A DNA stretch of 64,000 nt from contig NC_020179.2 of NCBI RefSeq assembly GCF_000224145.3, positions 550,571-614,570 on the forward strand, given 5' to 3'. The stretch's first letter is position 1. Every line of letters starts with the position of its first letter. This DNA is from Ciona intestinalis. Taxonomy: Eukaryota > Chordata > Ascidiacea > Phlebobranchia > Cionidae. The notes beneath the pieces are model-generated. The model saw nothing but the letters and a program-made list of their open reading frames with translations. It had not been told where the DNA came from and made no database searches. Below, one piece after another: positions 1-11,578 of this stretch. Made by a program: the position numbers and the translations under genes.

Positions 1-148
1 GGTCAGATTCAGGGAATTTGTTACAAGTGACTATGTGAGTGTCTATTAGTCCATAGCGCATATATTAAACACCAAAGAGCATAAGAGGGGGGCATGCATT
101 GTACCCACTAAGTTAGCCAGTAACTATCAATACTTTAACGCAACTTAC

Positions 149-3100
149 TTGTACTGTAGCTTTAGGAATCCAAGCAAAACACACAAACAATTTCTCTTTA
201 AAAGACAATCCAGCAAAAGTAACAGCTCCAAATGTTGTTAGTGTGCGAAACAATAAACCTATCATTAAAACTGCGATTCCAAGGGCTATAAATAAATAAC
301 GAGTGTTACTGTTCATCATCACATGACGGTTGTTACAACATGGGTGTTCTGTTTCATACATCTTCTGCCCGTTTGTGAGTTACCACATATGAAACTTATT
401 TGTTGTTATTTGTTTAATGTATGGCTGATCATTTGAACAACCCATTAGTGATCACTGGGTTTGAGCAATTGCAGTTAGACAAATATGCCACAATGGTAGC
501 AGAATCGAGCCTCGAACCCATAAACTCTGGGCTAGAAGCAGGCGCGGCAACTACTTTGGAGAGCCGGCAAATTATAATTCACTTATTCTTACCCACGCTA
601 CCACCATCCATTTCCGTAATAGAAATTTCCGCTCCAATCAAACCAAACATTACAGGTTCAAATATTGACCACAAAGAACCAACAAACTTTGAAACGGGTT
701 CCTAAACATGAAATATGGATTATTTATCTTGCTTGGGACCATTGGGTGAACTGGAATGTGAAATTAAGATTAAGTTACCCCAACCTAGTGGTCACTAATA
801 AGTTGTCCAAATTATCAGCTTTACATAAAAAAGAAAAATATTTTACCTACAAAGTAACATACACGCTAACTTGTAAGCTGGTACAAGGTGTAGTTATAAC
901 AACTGTCATGTTCTGGCCCACGAGGATAGTAAGTTGCATTCATTTAGTATAGTCCGAAATAGTCACTAACATATAAAGGGACACAGACACAGTTAGTAGT
1001 TACATATTTGTTACAACATGCCGTGATAAAGAACATATATCTGGCGCTGTAACTCAACGGTTGGTACTTGCACCATAAACAAAGAATACCAGGCCAAATG
1101 TTTATATAAATAACACCATGTGTTCTTGGACAAGACACTCATTTATTACAACACAGTATGAGTAAAACATACAACACTCCATACCTTGCTTTCTTTCCAT
1201 CTAAAAGCTGCCACAAAGGGAGCAACAATGGCCGCCAGTGCCCCAGCACCGGGAAAGTTTGCAGCCCGACTTCCAAACACAGCAAGTATTCCTAAACCAA
1301 CAACAAGTAACGACCTAGTTCGGATCAAATTTTTCTGTAGAGTAAATGATGAATGAGATTGGGTGAATGAACAAAATTTATTTATCCTCTTGTCGCAGGG
1401 CAACAACAGTGGTTATAACACGGGTGTTCTGTTTCATACACCTCGCGCCCGCTTACGAGTTACCAGGTATGTAACTTTGTGGGTGATTATTTTTGAATAT
1501 TTATTATTTGTGATGTATAGCTGACAATTTAGACAACCCATAAGGGATCACAGAGGAGCGTCTAGTCTCAAACCCATAACCTTTGGGCTAAAGCCGTAGA
1601 GGCCACCTAGTTAAACACTGTGCTAATTTTGGTGAAATTGAAAGTAAAATAGAGCCAACTACATAAGCTTACAAAGTGCAACATCTACATAATTTACATT
1701 ACCTGCTTACTACTAGGGAAATACCACATAATAATTCCAAGGATGATCCCAACAGTTATTCCACCCAACATTTCTAATGGCCCTCTGAATATCATGAGTG
1801 CAATTTCACCTGTGTGTATATGACTAGTTATATATACGCACACCAATACTTTACAAAACCTAAAAATCCATATCTTAGCCATAACACCCTGTTTTTCTTT
1901 GCCATACAGGTTTTGCCATACTACTAAGTTATGTGTTTTATATTACCCTAAAAGTCTATTAATCAGGAGTCCACAAATGGCCAGAATAGTAGCAGCATCG
2001 AGCATTGAACTCAGTATCCTATGCCTTTAGTTACAAAATATTTGCTTATCCCCCAAGCCACCATACCATTTAATTGATAAAATTATGTTGATCTTTCTCG
2101 AGCACTAATTTATACCTGCAGATTTTCCATCAGGTTGAGCTAGTGTGGTAATTGTTGTGGAAGAATTAAGTAATGCAGGGGTTGTAGTGTTGAGAGGGCT
2201 TGTTGTTGGGTCTGCCATTGATACACTACTAACTGTAAAATAAAACCTGACTTTAAATGAATGAATGAAACTTGTGATATGATGACAGTTGTTAAACAGG
2301 GGTGTCTTGTGCCAGCTTAGGAGTTACCATGTAATCATGTATATTACTTTAATTGCAAGTGATTATTTTAAGGGGGAATTTTTTGTTTATGTATGGCTAA
2401 AAAATGAATGTAATGTTGTTTTAAATAATGATAATGAGTTAAAGTAGAAAAAAATTGCATAAACCTAAAGAGTAAAAACTGCAATAGGCATTTCCAATAT
2501 ACAACAATAGGGCTATACTTAAATGTGTTCCTTATTGGTGATTAAAAATAATATACATAATGAAAGCAGCTGGAAAAAGTGTTAAATACTAAAGTAACTT
2601 TAGTATTTCTGACGAAAAGTTCATAAAAACATCATTCTGCAATTCAGTATTGTAAAAATTTAGCCAAAGCTAGTTACTGTGTATTAAGTGCAATGTCAAG
2701 ATTGGGTTAATAATTAAACTAATTGCTAAATAAACAGAAGGCAAACCTGATGAAAAAGTAATTCCAAGTACAACACTAAAGCCACTGATAGCAAGAACGT
2801 CATCAAAACTAGAAGCAGCAATCACAAGTGTAGGAATACCTGGATAAAAATTTGATGTTTTATTTTTTATTTTTTCATTTCTAATGTTTTTTTTTTTTAA
2901 GATTTGTTTAATGCTTTACCTTTTTTAACCCCCAGTCCTTTCTGTTGCAACGTTAACAATGAAGGCACAATTACTGCGGGAGTTACAGCTCCCAAAACAA
3001 ACCTGTAAAATAAAAATCATTAAAGTATTTACTTTAAGAAGCACACAAAGAAAAATCAAAATTCCTGTATTGATAGAAATGCTCAAATGTGATAAAGATA

Positions 3101-5155
3101 CCACTAAAGTTGTAAAAAACGCTAAAAGAACATAACAGCTTTTAAAAAAGGTGTAAAAAACGCTAAAGTAAAAAAAATTCAGCTGTGCGACACTGCATTG
3201 GATTTCCTATTAGAAAAAATATATATATATACAGTATATATAATTAAATTTCCACGTACTTTGCAAATGGGTAAAATATAGATTAGTTATAAGTTTGTTA
3301 AATTTTCTACAGCAATGAGACATAGAGTGAAAATAAATGGGTCAAGAAAACCCAATAAATGAATGTCCCATCTTACCCCAACCTACTACAGCAAATAATC
3401 CAGGTTTCATATGACTTGACTTACCCAAGCAAGAAACCCCATTCCCATGAAAAACCGAGCAATAAATAACAAGCAACAGCACATGCCACCGATTCCACTA
3501 AGCACGGCAGAGCAGTTAGACGCAAACACACACCTTTCATCTTTTTCAAGGCCTGAATAAAAACATAAACAACTTTTAATAAAGGTTATATATAAATAAG
3601 TTCATAATTGGTGTTGTAATACAGATGAAATAAAGTTTTTGCAAAATATTGGTCCGTATTGACGAAAATTAAAACTAAATTTACCTATATAAGCAAAACA
3701 ACAGTCGTAAAACATGCTTTAAACAAGAAAAAAAAAAAGCATGCCGGTTTCATTTTTTTCAATAAAATGTGCGATTTATGTCTAAAACATAAAAAAGCAT
3801 TATAACCAGCGGTGTTTGCCTAACTGTATTTGCAAACTATAAAGTGCATTAAAGCTTACTACAACACATCTAGTAAGTTAGTTAGCTAACAGAAGCATCC
3901 AGTTCTAGCCCAGCTTTCACAAGTATAACGGTCAATGCAAGAGATCTTAGAGTAGAAGACCAAGATGGTTGTATAGCAGTGATGACCATATCCATGCCTG
4001 GGATGTTCCTTAAAGCAAATCCAGCTAACAGCATGCCTGAAATTATTTAATCTGTAAACACTGATATGTAGTTATCATACGGTATTACAAATGACATCTT
4101 TTGAGTTTGATGTTATTATTATTGATCTTTAAATAGGCATGGTAGGGCAATGACAGTCATTGTAACACAGGTGTTCTGTTTCATACACCTTGTGTCCACC
4201 TACGAGTAACTGCATATGTAACTTTGTGGATGATTAGATTACTGGCTAACAATGTATGGCCACTGGAGTTTAGCAAATGATGCTACGCATCTTGCCCAAG
4301 GATACACATTAACGGTGGCAAAAACTCTAAAACTTATAAACTATGCCATGGGTTAGTAACAGACAGACCTTGGCCATGGCACTGGATTTTATAAATTAAT
4401 TATAATTAGCTTTAGAATTAGTTACCTAGCAATGGAGGCAGTGGTGGTAGTTTAGGAATAGGAATCGCATGAACCAACACCCCAGCAAGGACGCAGCATA
4501 ATGTGAGAATGATAATACCAAAGATATTGCTACCAGGTAAACATTCATCTCCCAATATTGACCACGGCACAGCCCATGATAGAACAAGTAACAAAACTAA
4601 ACAAAACATAAACAGATTAAAAGCTGGAATAAGTTCTGTAAATCTGACCATGATCTAGTGCTCATTAAGGTGAACGATTATATTTGAATGAAAGACTGAC
4701 GATGTTGTTTAGGTGAAATACTGAAATATTATACAATTGGTTGGATTTGATTTTGTCTTACGTTATCCGAGCACCATTTTTTTGAATGCAGTTACATGAG
4801 GTCTTATAAACTTAGCATTCATGATTTATTTCAAATTATTTGAATTGAACTTAACTTATTTATATATCCTTGAAGTGATAATAGTCATTATGGCACAGGT
4901 AATCTATTTTATAAACCTTGTACTAGCTTACAAGTTACCACATATGTGACTGGGATTTAGTGTAGTTAAACCTTATGGGATTTAGTGTAGTAAAACCCTT
5001 GCAACTCCATTAAAAAATATAGCAAGCAAATAAAACAACAGAACACACCTACCATAAGTTAAAATAGAGTTCCACCACTCATAAGATGTGCAACGTTTGG
5101 AAAAACTAACTTGTGAATCTTGTTTTCCATCTTCTAATTCATTTGTGTCGTCCAT
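149..5155 (-). CDS. SLC9B2: SLC9B2/NHA2-like Na+/H+ antiporter, 3' end outside window
   Basis: Cation/proton antiporter of the CPA2 (NHA) family, a multi-pass membrane protein. Eleven coding exons, all phase-consistent: 5053-5155, 4426-4635, 3891-4036, 3425-3552, 2920-3002, 2747-2839, 2116-2232, 1703-1809, 1185-1334, 593-701, 149-285 (461 codons). The last visible exon ends at a GTAAGT donor, so the C-terminus lies to the left. Family marks seen: LPPLPPLLG near residue 100, GAVTPAVIVPS at ~200, and SFDD at 234-237, whose two Asp match the ion-binding pair of NHA2; later LIGAEIS and FAWIPKATVQ. Exon 7 (residues 256-293) is Ser/Thr/Asn-rich with N-glycosylation sequons and has no counterpart I recall in mammalian NHA2. 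Several introns hold SINE copies. Start chosen at the ATG preceded by a GCAG acceptor. Family assignment is strong; B1 versus B2 is not resolved. Confidence 0.93.
311..552 (-). repeat. SINE copy, nearly full
   Basis: Minus-strand copy in intron 10 of the antiporter gene. It has the tail block (GGGTGTTCTGTTTCATACA), the middle block (GGCTGATCATTTGAACAACCC) and part of the tRNA-like head. Confidence 0.75.
777..945 (+). repeat. SINE copy, head missing
   Basis: Plus-strand copy with middle and tail blocks, ending in GCATTCATTT. It lies in the intron between exons 9 and 10 of the antiporter gene, opposite in orientation to the copy at 311. Confidence 0.65.
1383..1610 (-). repeat. SINE copy
   Basis: Tail block is well kept (CACCTCGCGCCCGCTTACGAG); middle and head are worn. 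It lies directly upstream of antiporter exon 9. Confidence 0.7.
1985..2035 (-). repeat. SINE head fragment
   Basis: Only the AGTAGCAGCATCGAGC...TGAACTC part of the SINE head is recognisable. Confidence 0.45.
2275..2400 (-). repeat. SINE tail fragment
   Basis: Worn tail block with GCCAGCTTAGGAGTTACCATG, followed by remains of the middle block. Confidence 0.5.
4135..4330 (-). repeat. SINE copy, worn
   Basis: Tail block with GGTGTTCTGTTTCATACACC, then a diverged middle including CTTGCCCAAGGATACAC. It sits in the antiporter intron between exons 2 and 3. Confidence 0.65.
4868..4950 (-). repeat. SINE tail fragment
   Basis: Tail block only, in antiporter intron 1; the start is TTATATATCCTTGAAGTGAT. 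Confidence 0.5.
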
Positions 5156-6347
5156 TGCTGCAAAGTACTAGTGTTTTTTCTAATTTTAAACTAAAGGGGT
5201 GAATTCCAAATCACTCCGTTCTTTCGTTGGTTTAAAACCTAAATCAAGCACAAGATATATGCATACTCTGGTAGCCGATCTGTAACGAGATTAAATTTAA
5301 TATCAAAGTTTAAGTTCAAAAAGCAAAGAAAGCAGCCAAATTATGTTGCTACCAGCTCATTATCCTTAAATAAACACTTATAGGCGATTGCTACGGAGTC
5401 TGTACCACTTTACCGGATATATTAATATATTAATCAGAGACGAAACTCCACAACGCGTATTAAAGTACCCGCCCTCGCCTTAACCAATCACATCTGTCTT
5501 GCAATTGGCAAGCAGAGTAGAAGCAAGGTCGCCAGACCAGTAACGTTAACGTACCCATGCGAAATGCGAATGGTCAATGGTTTGCCAAAATGCATGATCA
5601 TATCATCATCACAAAAATCAACCCGTAAAGTTTTGTTTTACCGAACCTATGCAGCCATAAACCACATGTCATCTTGAACCTGTTGTACTAAACCCAACTA
5701 AACTATGCCCAACCGCTTGGTTTGTTACTCTTCGTTTTAATTAATCCGCTGTGTGCAAATCATAAACTGACACTTTGGTCCTTCGGTTCCTATTACAACG
5801 AGCACAAGTAGCGAGAATGGTTAATCTAAAACCCCTGGCGGCGTGGTTGGACCGCTATGTACTTAACACTATAGTGCGGTAAAGCGTTAAACCCGATGTA
5901 CTTGGTGTTTTGCAGCGTCTGCCAACCCGATCTGTACAACTATAGGGCTCTGGACAAAAGTAAATAAATATACAACCATGCTGGTATCTATGTTCTTTGC
6001 TTTAGACAGCTTTAAATGTAAAGTAGCAATTACCATTCTAGTTCAAAACACGAAACATTAATACAAGTTTTGTTTATTTTAAGAATAAACATGATTTCGA
6101 AATGGTTTCAGTGGCGTAACATACGTCTGAAAAAATCGACTTTACGAAAGGAATGCCAAGAGCAAATGTAATTCTTAAGAATGATCTGTACAAAAAAACA
6201 AAAAAAACATTGAAATTATTGCAACTGTAAAGGCAAAACACGTAACGGAATGTGGGTATGGCACGATAAACGGGTAGCAAAGTGAAAGTACTTGAACACG
6301 CTGTGGTAAAGAACAAAAAGAACAATTTTGTAAAGACCATTCATAGT
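5156..6347. other. Intergenic, 5' side of SLC9B2-like gene
   Basis: Holds the upstream region of the antiporter and the region beyond the end of the PH-domain gene. Short frames here look like noise. No TATA box or other site that I can defend. Confidence 0.4.
5158..5164 (-). promoter_or_regulatory. Probable spliced-leader trans-splice acceptor of the SLC9B2-like gene
   Basis: TTTGCAG on the minus strand ends 2 nt before the start codon. No upstream donor is needed if a spliced leader is added, as is known for many Ciona genes. Inference from sequence context only. Confidence 0.45.
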
Positions 6348-6544
6348 AGTGTAGGGTGGGAGAAGATGGGACACCTTTTCATTCTGTTTCTTCATCCAAT
6401 TTGGCAGTAAACAAAGAACATTCAAAGAATTATAAAACTGTATCCGTACAACTCCCATAAACTGTTGTTATTCGTTTGAAACACGATCAGAATATTTGGA
6501 TATTTTTTGCTAAAGGTGCGACGTCTTCCCCCACCCTACTATAT
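6348..6544 (-). mobile_element. MITE-A copy
   Basis: Terminal inverted repeats GTAGGGTGGGAGAAGATGGG and CTTCCCCCACCCTAC enclose the usual ~195 bp core. It starts 21 bp past the stop codon of the PH-domain gene, so that gene's 3' UTR must run into it. Confidence 0.85.
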
Positions 6545-6565
6545 TGTGGAGTGTAACAGAATGGT

Positions 6566-9500
6566 TTACGAATTTGGAACATTGACGAAAAACTCAGAAA
6601 AAGGCAATCCAGACCTGTCGCGTACAGTGTCGGACAACGGCCTGTCCTGTGAGGAATCCGATTTCAGAGCATTGCGAAGCTCAGGTCTGTGTTTGTCCAC
6701 AGCGAGGCCTATGCCTAGATGAGGCTGGGCCCTTATGTGGGGCTGACGCGAGCCAAGAGCCCGGGGAAATGTTTTGCTGTTCGAACGGACGTGGCCTACT
6801 TTGCATGCAGCCAGATGGGCCTCGGTGGTTTTAATGGTGAAAACCTCTTGGTCGAAGTTTTCGATTTGGCCATCGTCTTCGTTGATTCTCCCGACGCTAG
6901 GTAGCGGTAATGGTAGATTTCCACTTCCGCTAGTTAACAGATGCATCATCGCCCCGTTAGCGTCTGAAAAACTCGCGGATTTTTTATGCAGAGTCCTCCG
7001 CTCAGCGGAATCGGTGGAAGATGCGGAAAAACAACGCGATACTCCGTCGATCGAGTCCGGGGAGGCGTGGGAGGAAAACGAAGAGGTGGAGGAGGAAAAC
7101 GAAGAGCAAGAGGAGCAGATGCTCCTCATATCGAGATTTGCTTCACGGAGACTTTCCTCAGCTAACTTTTCCACCCAACGATTCGCCTCACGAATCGTGT
7201 CCGCAATGAAGCGAAACGTGAGTGATGACGCGAAATCCGTCAGTTCGAAACTACCCCCGGTCGTCTTGCACATTTTCGCTCGACTAACTGATAGAACGCA
7301 TCGAACCTTGCTGAAGGTAGATGTTGGACTATCTGTTGAAATAATAAATACATTTAACACCAAAACCTGATGATGCCTCGCCGTATAGAAGACGAAACGT
7401 ATATATGTTCTTTGGGATCACAAAACAAGTATTTGCCGAAAACTTGTTATCACACTTATAATACACCTGTCAGCAACAACATATATAATGGGGTTGGGAA
7501 GATAGGACAACTTTTAATTTTTAATTTTGTGATTTTCAATCCCCACCAGCTTTGAGTTTAAATTAATACAAAAATGTGTTTGACTTTCTTTCATATTTAT
7601 TTCTTTTATAGTTTTTTTTTAAATATTAAATTACCCATGTAATCCTCAGAAGAAAAAAATACAAACTACGTAACTTCGAAATATTTGGGAAGAGTTTTTT
7701 AGTTTGAGTGATTGAGACGGGCATTCGCGAGTGGGGTAGAGCTAAAACAAGCAAAGGCAACGTTTGAGCGAGCTGCACACTCATATTTGACAACAAGTTG
7801 TGTGAATAATGACTGTGATGATTCGTTCGCGTGTGGGGGAAAAATTCTACAAATTTCAGAGTATTTTTGATCTTTGACTTAAAATCTACATGAGTGGTAT
7901 ACTAGTATACGGTGCTATTTTAACTAATTCTGCAAAAATTATCGTCTATATATAATTGGTTATAAAATTAAGCCGTGAATTCTTATATTTTATAGTCAGC
8001 GCTTTTATGTGCGGCTTTTTTTTTACAGTCGCATTTTTAACTACTAAAATTGCACAAGGCCTTACAAGCCCATATACTTTTACAGCACTGGAAATTCACT
8101 TCTTAATTTCGCACTACGTTCTCGGCCAATGCTACTACTGGTTTGACATGAGTGGCAGCGTGTAATTTATGTTTACAGCCAAACTGTTATAAAAATATTG
8201 TATAAGAAAAACTGACAACTTACCGCCACCTGACGGTGAAGTGCTTGTAGAAGATTGTTTAACTTTATCCACTTTCGACCAAACCAGAAACGGACTCGTT
8301 TCATTGGCGTAGAGAGTCACGTGACACTCCTTGGGCCGGTTACGTTTTCGTCGCCATGGTTCGTAAACCTGAAGACGATAAACAAGGATTAATTCAAAGC
8401 CCTTAACCTTAAAGACGATTTAGAGTGTAATTCACAAGCACTTGTGAAATACATGGCCGGTGCGCACGGTACTTATATCCGCCTACGTAAACCGCTATCG
8501 TGTAATGAATGTTTGGTCTGTGTAAGTAATTCAGACGCACCTACAGCACGCTATCATATTGACAATTGTACTATATATTACTGTGGGGTAAGATAAGACA
8601 CTTTGCACATAATATTCAAATACCCTGATCGTGTTTTAAACAATTAACAACATTTTTTAGAGTCGTTAGGATACGGTTTTATAATTTTTTGACTGTTTTT
8701 TTTTGTTTACTACCAAAAGGGACGAGAAATAGAATGAAACGGTGTCTTATCTTTTCACAACTCTACTATATGTTTATGTATGTAATAGCATCGTGCGGTG
8801 ACTAATAAGTTGATAAAAATATATGACGTCATGCCGTCATTAAATCCGGATAGTATGTCACTTAGTCTAAACATAAACACTTCGTAGCTACAACGTAAAT
8901 TACGTATGACATCGAAGAGTTAGTAGTAATAACGTGTTGTTCGTGGTATGCGTCATTAAAGTAAATAAACATTAATTAAAATGGAATAAATAACAAAGAC
9001 TTATACAGACAGAACATAAAATGAGACTTGTTCTGACTCTATGGGCACGGTAACGAAGATCGGAAAAATTACAAGAGCAAAAAGACAATGAAAACAGTAT
9101 ATTATAGACTTATAGAACGTTATATAAAATAATAAAGCTTTTTGGTAAAGTCAAAATTAAAATATTTTCAAAACATAAAAAATGTGTTGATTTGAAATAG
9201 TTATAAATAATATGTAAATTGCTTCATGTCTATCACGTATATTGTCTATGATGATCACAAATAAATAGCGATGGCTGTAATAACAATACACATTCACTGT
9301 ACAAATAAGACTTATAACAACAGTCTGGGGATTAAAGCATCAGACACACGCGGCGTTATTAAAATAATACGTTTTTGCCGGTCCGAATTCAAAACGACCT
9401 GTAACGCAGGTATAAAATGGTACGGAAGCTTAGCGGTTTTTCAATAGGTGTTGCGATCTGTTGAACGGCAATACGGCGCCACGTCTCTGGGCAAGGTTAC

Positions 9501-11568
9501 GTTTAAAATCTAAAATTTGTCGTATTGGTAACTTAATTATTCCGGCTTCGAATTCGACCGGGCAGCCAGAAACTGCAATGTTCCAAAGCCATTTCCTACT
9601 TAAGTTATTTTTGGAAACGCAACCGAAGCACGGAGTATACAGTACTTGCAAGTTGCATGATGCAGCTCTTTGAAATATCTGGAACGTGCATGAATCAATC
9701 ATGAACGTAGGATAATATATCACGTATTTATATATTAAAGTGTAAAAGTCCACCCATTGTGTAATTGCATAGCAGTACAGTTGACAAGTATTGTTGCATT
9801 GGTCTCGTTCATAAATAAATAATTCAGTCTTCGTGGGACAACGTGCGGTACTACGTTCACACACTGATATCATGCAATCATTCATTCACAAATAAAGACC
9901 AAATATGTATAATTGGGCCACGCACGAAATTAGACTAATTAATATTCACATAACTGACATAACGCAAGTGAAAATTGTGCAGTGGGCGTGCTCTAAAGTG
10001 AGATGAATCTCACTATCTATCTATCATGCTCGACCGGTTAGAACCGGAATAAACCAGCCGTAAACTGGAGCGAACATGGTTCATACGAATAAACAAAGAT
10101 TGCAAACTCTGCGGGTTAGGTTTTGGCATCAGAGTAGTTTTGACGACTGATATCTTCATGCATTCCAGCGATATATATTTATCTCGTCAATCAAACACTC
10201 TGTTCGATTTTAACCACACGGCATCAACGTACGACACAAGACTTTCTCTGTTTCGCAAAAAATACCATACTTTTAACATCGACATTTTACGTTTGATCTT
10301 CAGAATAAAGTTCGTTACGATTTAATACCCCGTTGCTACTGCGACCGCACAAAACCGCACACAGTTTTATAAAAAGAATACACGTTTGAAGCGTCAATTA
10401 CAGTTCAATTCACACTGTAGAGGAATGTGATGAAAACGACATTTTCCCACACACGTGGTATAGGCGATTCAAATGCCAGTAGTCACGCATCAACAGCTGG
10501 GAAAGAGGGACGTTTACAAAGACCGAATTATGTTAAGGGTCATGCGTGTTTAACTGTACAAACACGGGCGCTTCTACCATAACGCCAACGTCAGCCAAAC
10601 GTGCGTACTTGCACATATTATGTACCTTTGTACCCGCGTTGCAACGGCACTGTACCGATGAATGTCTTAATAATTTATTACGAAACACAACAGAACAATG
10701 CAGCTATGAGCTGCGTGTCGTTTCCCTTGTACCAGCTAAGCAAAACAACAGTTTCCTTAGCACAATGCGAGATAATGTATATTTAAACCTATTTAACTTT
10801 TAAACGAACGTTGTCTCTTGCTAAAAGAACATAACATAATGTCAGTTTGTCACAGGGTTATTATTGGTATAGTAGGGTGGGGGCAGACGGGACATACTTA
10901 GCACATAATATCCAAAAATTCTGGCCGTTTTAAACAACTATAACAACGCTCTGTGGGAGTTATGAGGTTACGGTTTTGTAATGCTTTGAATGTTCTTTGT
11001 TTACTACTAAATGTGTTGAATTACTTAAATAGAATAAAAAGGTGTCCCATTTTACCCCAATCAACTACATCATTAAGTTTCTTTAACAGTTGACAATACG
11101 GCACACGTGTTTACTCTCAAACACGCAAATACAACTTGAGCGTATAGCAAACAAATTGGCTGTCACATTAAATTATTAAAAGGTCGTTTACCCGATCACT
11201 TGTCTGCGCGAAAATATTTCACTGGAACTGGACGTGGCAAGCCATTATAATGACAGGAGTGACGTTTTGATTAGCCACTAGCAGTTTCTCCATTTATGGG
11301 CAATGGAAACGACAACTTACAAAACACGAAGCAATTAAGCCACGTTGCAAAATCGCTACATAGAAACTGAAAAATCAATTATAATTACCCGTATGGGCTG
11401 AGCAAGGTTTTAAATTCGCAAAATAATAAACCATAAAACAGTTAAAATTACCTGTAACTTTCCTTCAAGAATCGGCACGCTAACTTGAATACTTGTAAAA
11501 AGACTGTGCTGATCGATTTTGGGGGGTTTCGTCGCCCCCGACTTAAAAATAGATCCCAATGGGGTCAT
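6566..11568 (-). CDS. PH-domain protein of unknown family, three exons
   Basis: Exons 11452-11568, 8224-8368 and 6566-7332 join in phase to 342 aa. Residues ~24-125 read like a pleckstrin-homology domain. Strands run through VSVPILEGKLQVYEPW and CHVTLYANETSPFLVW, a variable Ser-rich loop crosses the exon 2/3 junction, and the closing helix carries the expected Trp (REANRWVEKLAEE). The remaining ~220 residues are low-complexity (long Ser runs, Ser/Arg-rich) and probably disordered. PH domains bind phosphoinositides or proteins at membranes; ligand and pathway here are unknown. A TATACAG acceptor sits 2 nt before the ATG. Intron 1 (3.1 kb) contains two MITE copies. The plus strand of the last exon also has long open frames, judged antisense shadows. 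The PH call is from pattern and helix Trp, not from a clear orthologue. Confidence 0.75.
7486..7535 (+). repeat. MITE-A end fragment
   Basis: Only one terminal repeat is left (GGGGTTGGGAAGATAGGACA); no matching right end. Confidence 0.35.
8580..8771 (+). mobile_element. MITE-A copy, diverged
   Basis: Core (CCTGATCGTGTTTTAAACAA) and both ends (GTGGGGTAAGATAAGACAC, GGTGTCTTATC) recognisable. It lies in intron 1 of the PH-domain gene. Confidence 0.75.
10869..11069 (+). mobile_element. MITE-A copy
   Basis: Left end AGTAGGGTGGGGGCAGACGG; right end GTGTCCCATTTTACCCCAA is worn. Second copy in PH-gene intron 1. Confidence 0.8.
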
Positions 11569-11569
11569 T

Positions 11570-11578
11570 TCTGTATAT
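11570..11578 (-). promoter_or_regulatory. Probable trans-splice acceptor of the PH-domain gene
   Basis: TTATATACAG on the minus strand ends 2 nt before the start codon at 11568. Confidence 0.4.

Noticed and set aside
6774-7370. 198-codon plus-strand frame opposite the PH-domain last exon
   Set aside because: It lies wholly antisense to a phase-supported exon; its Glu-rich part is simply the complement of the Ser codons.
9430-9885. 151-codon minus-strand frame in PH-gene intron 1
   Set aside because: No recognisable domain, no phase-matched splice partners, and a Cys-rich but patternless composition. It could be an alternative exon, but nothing supports that.
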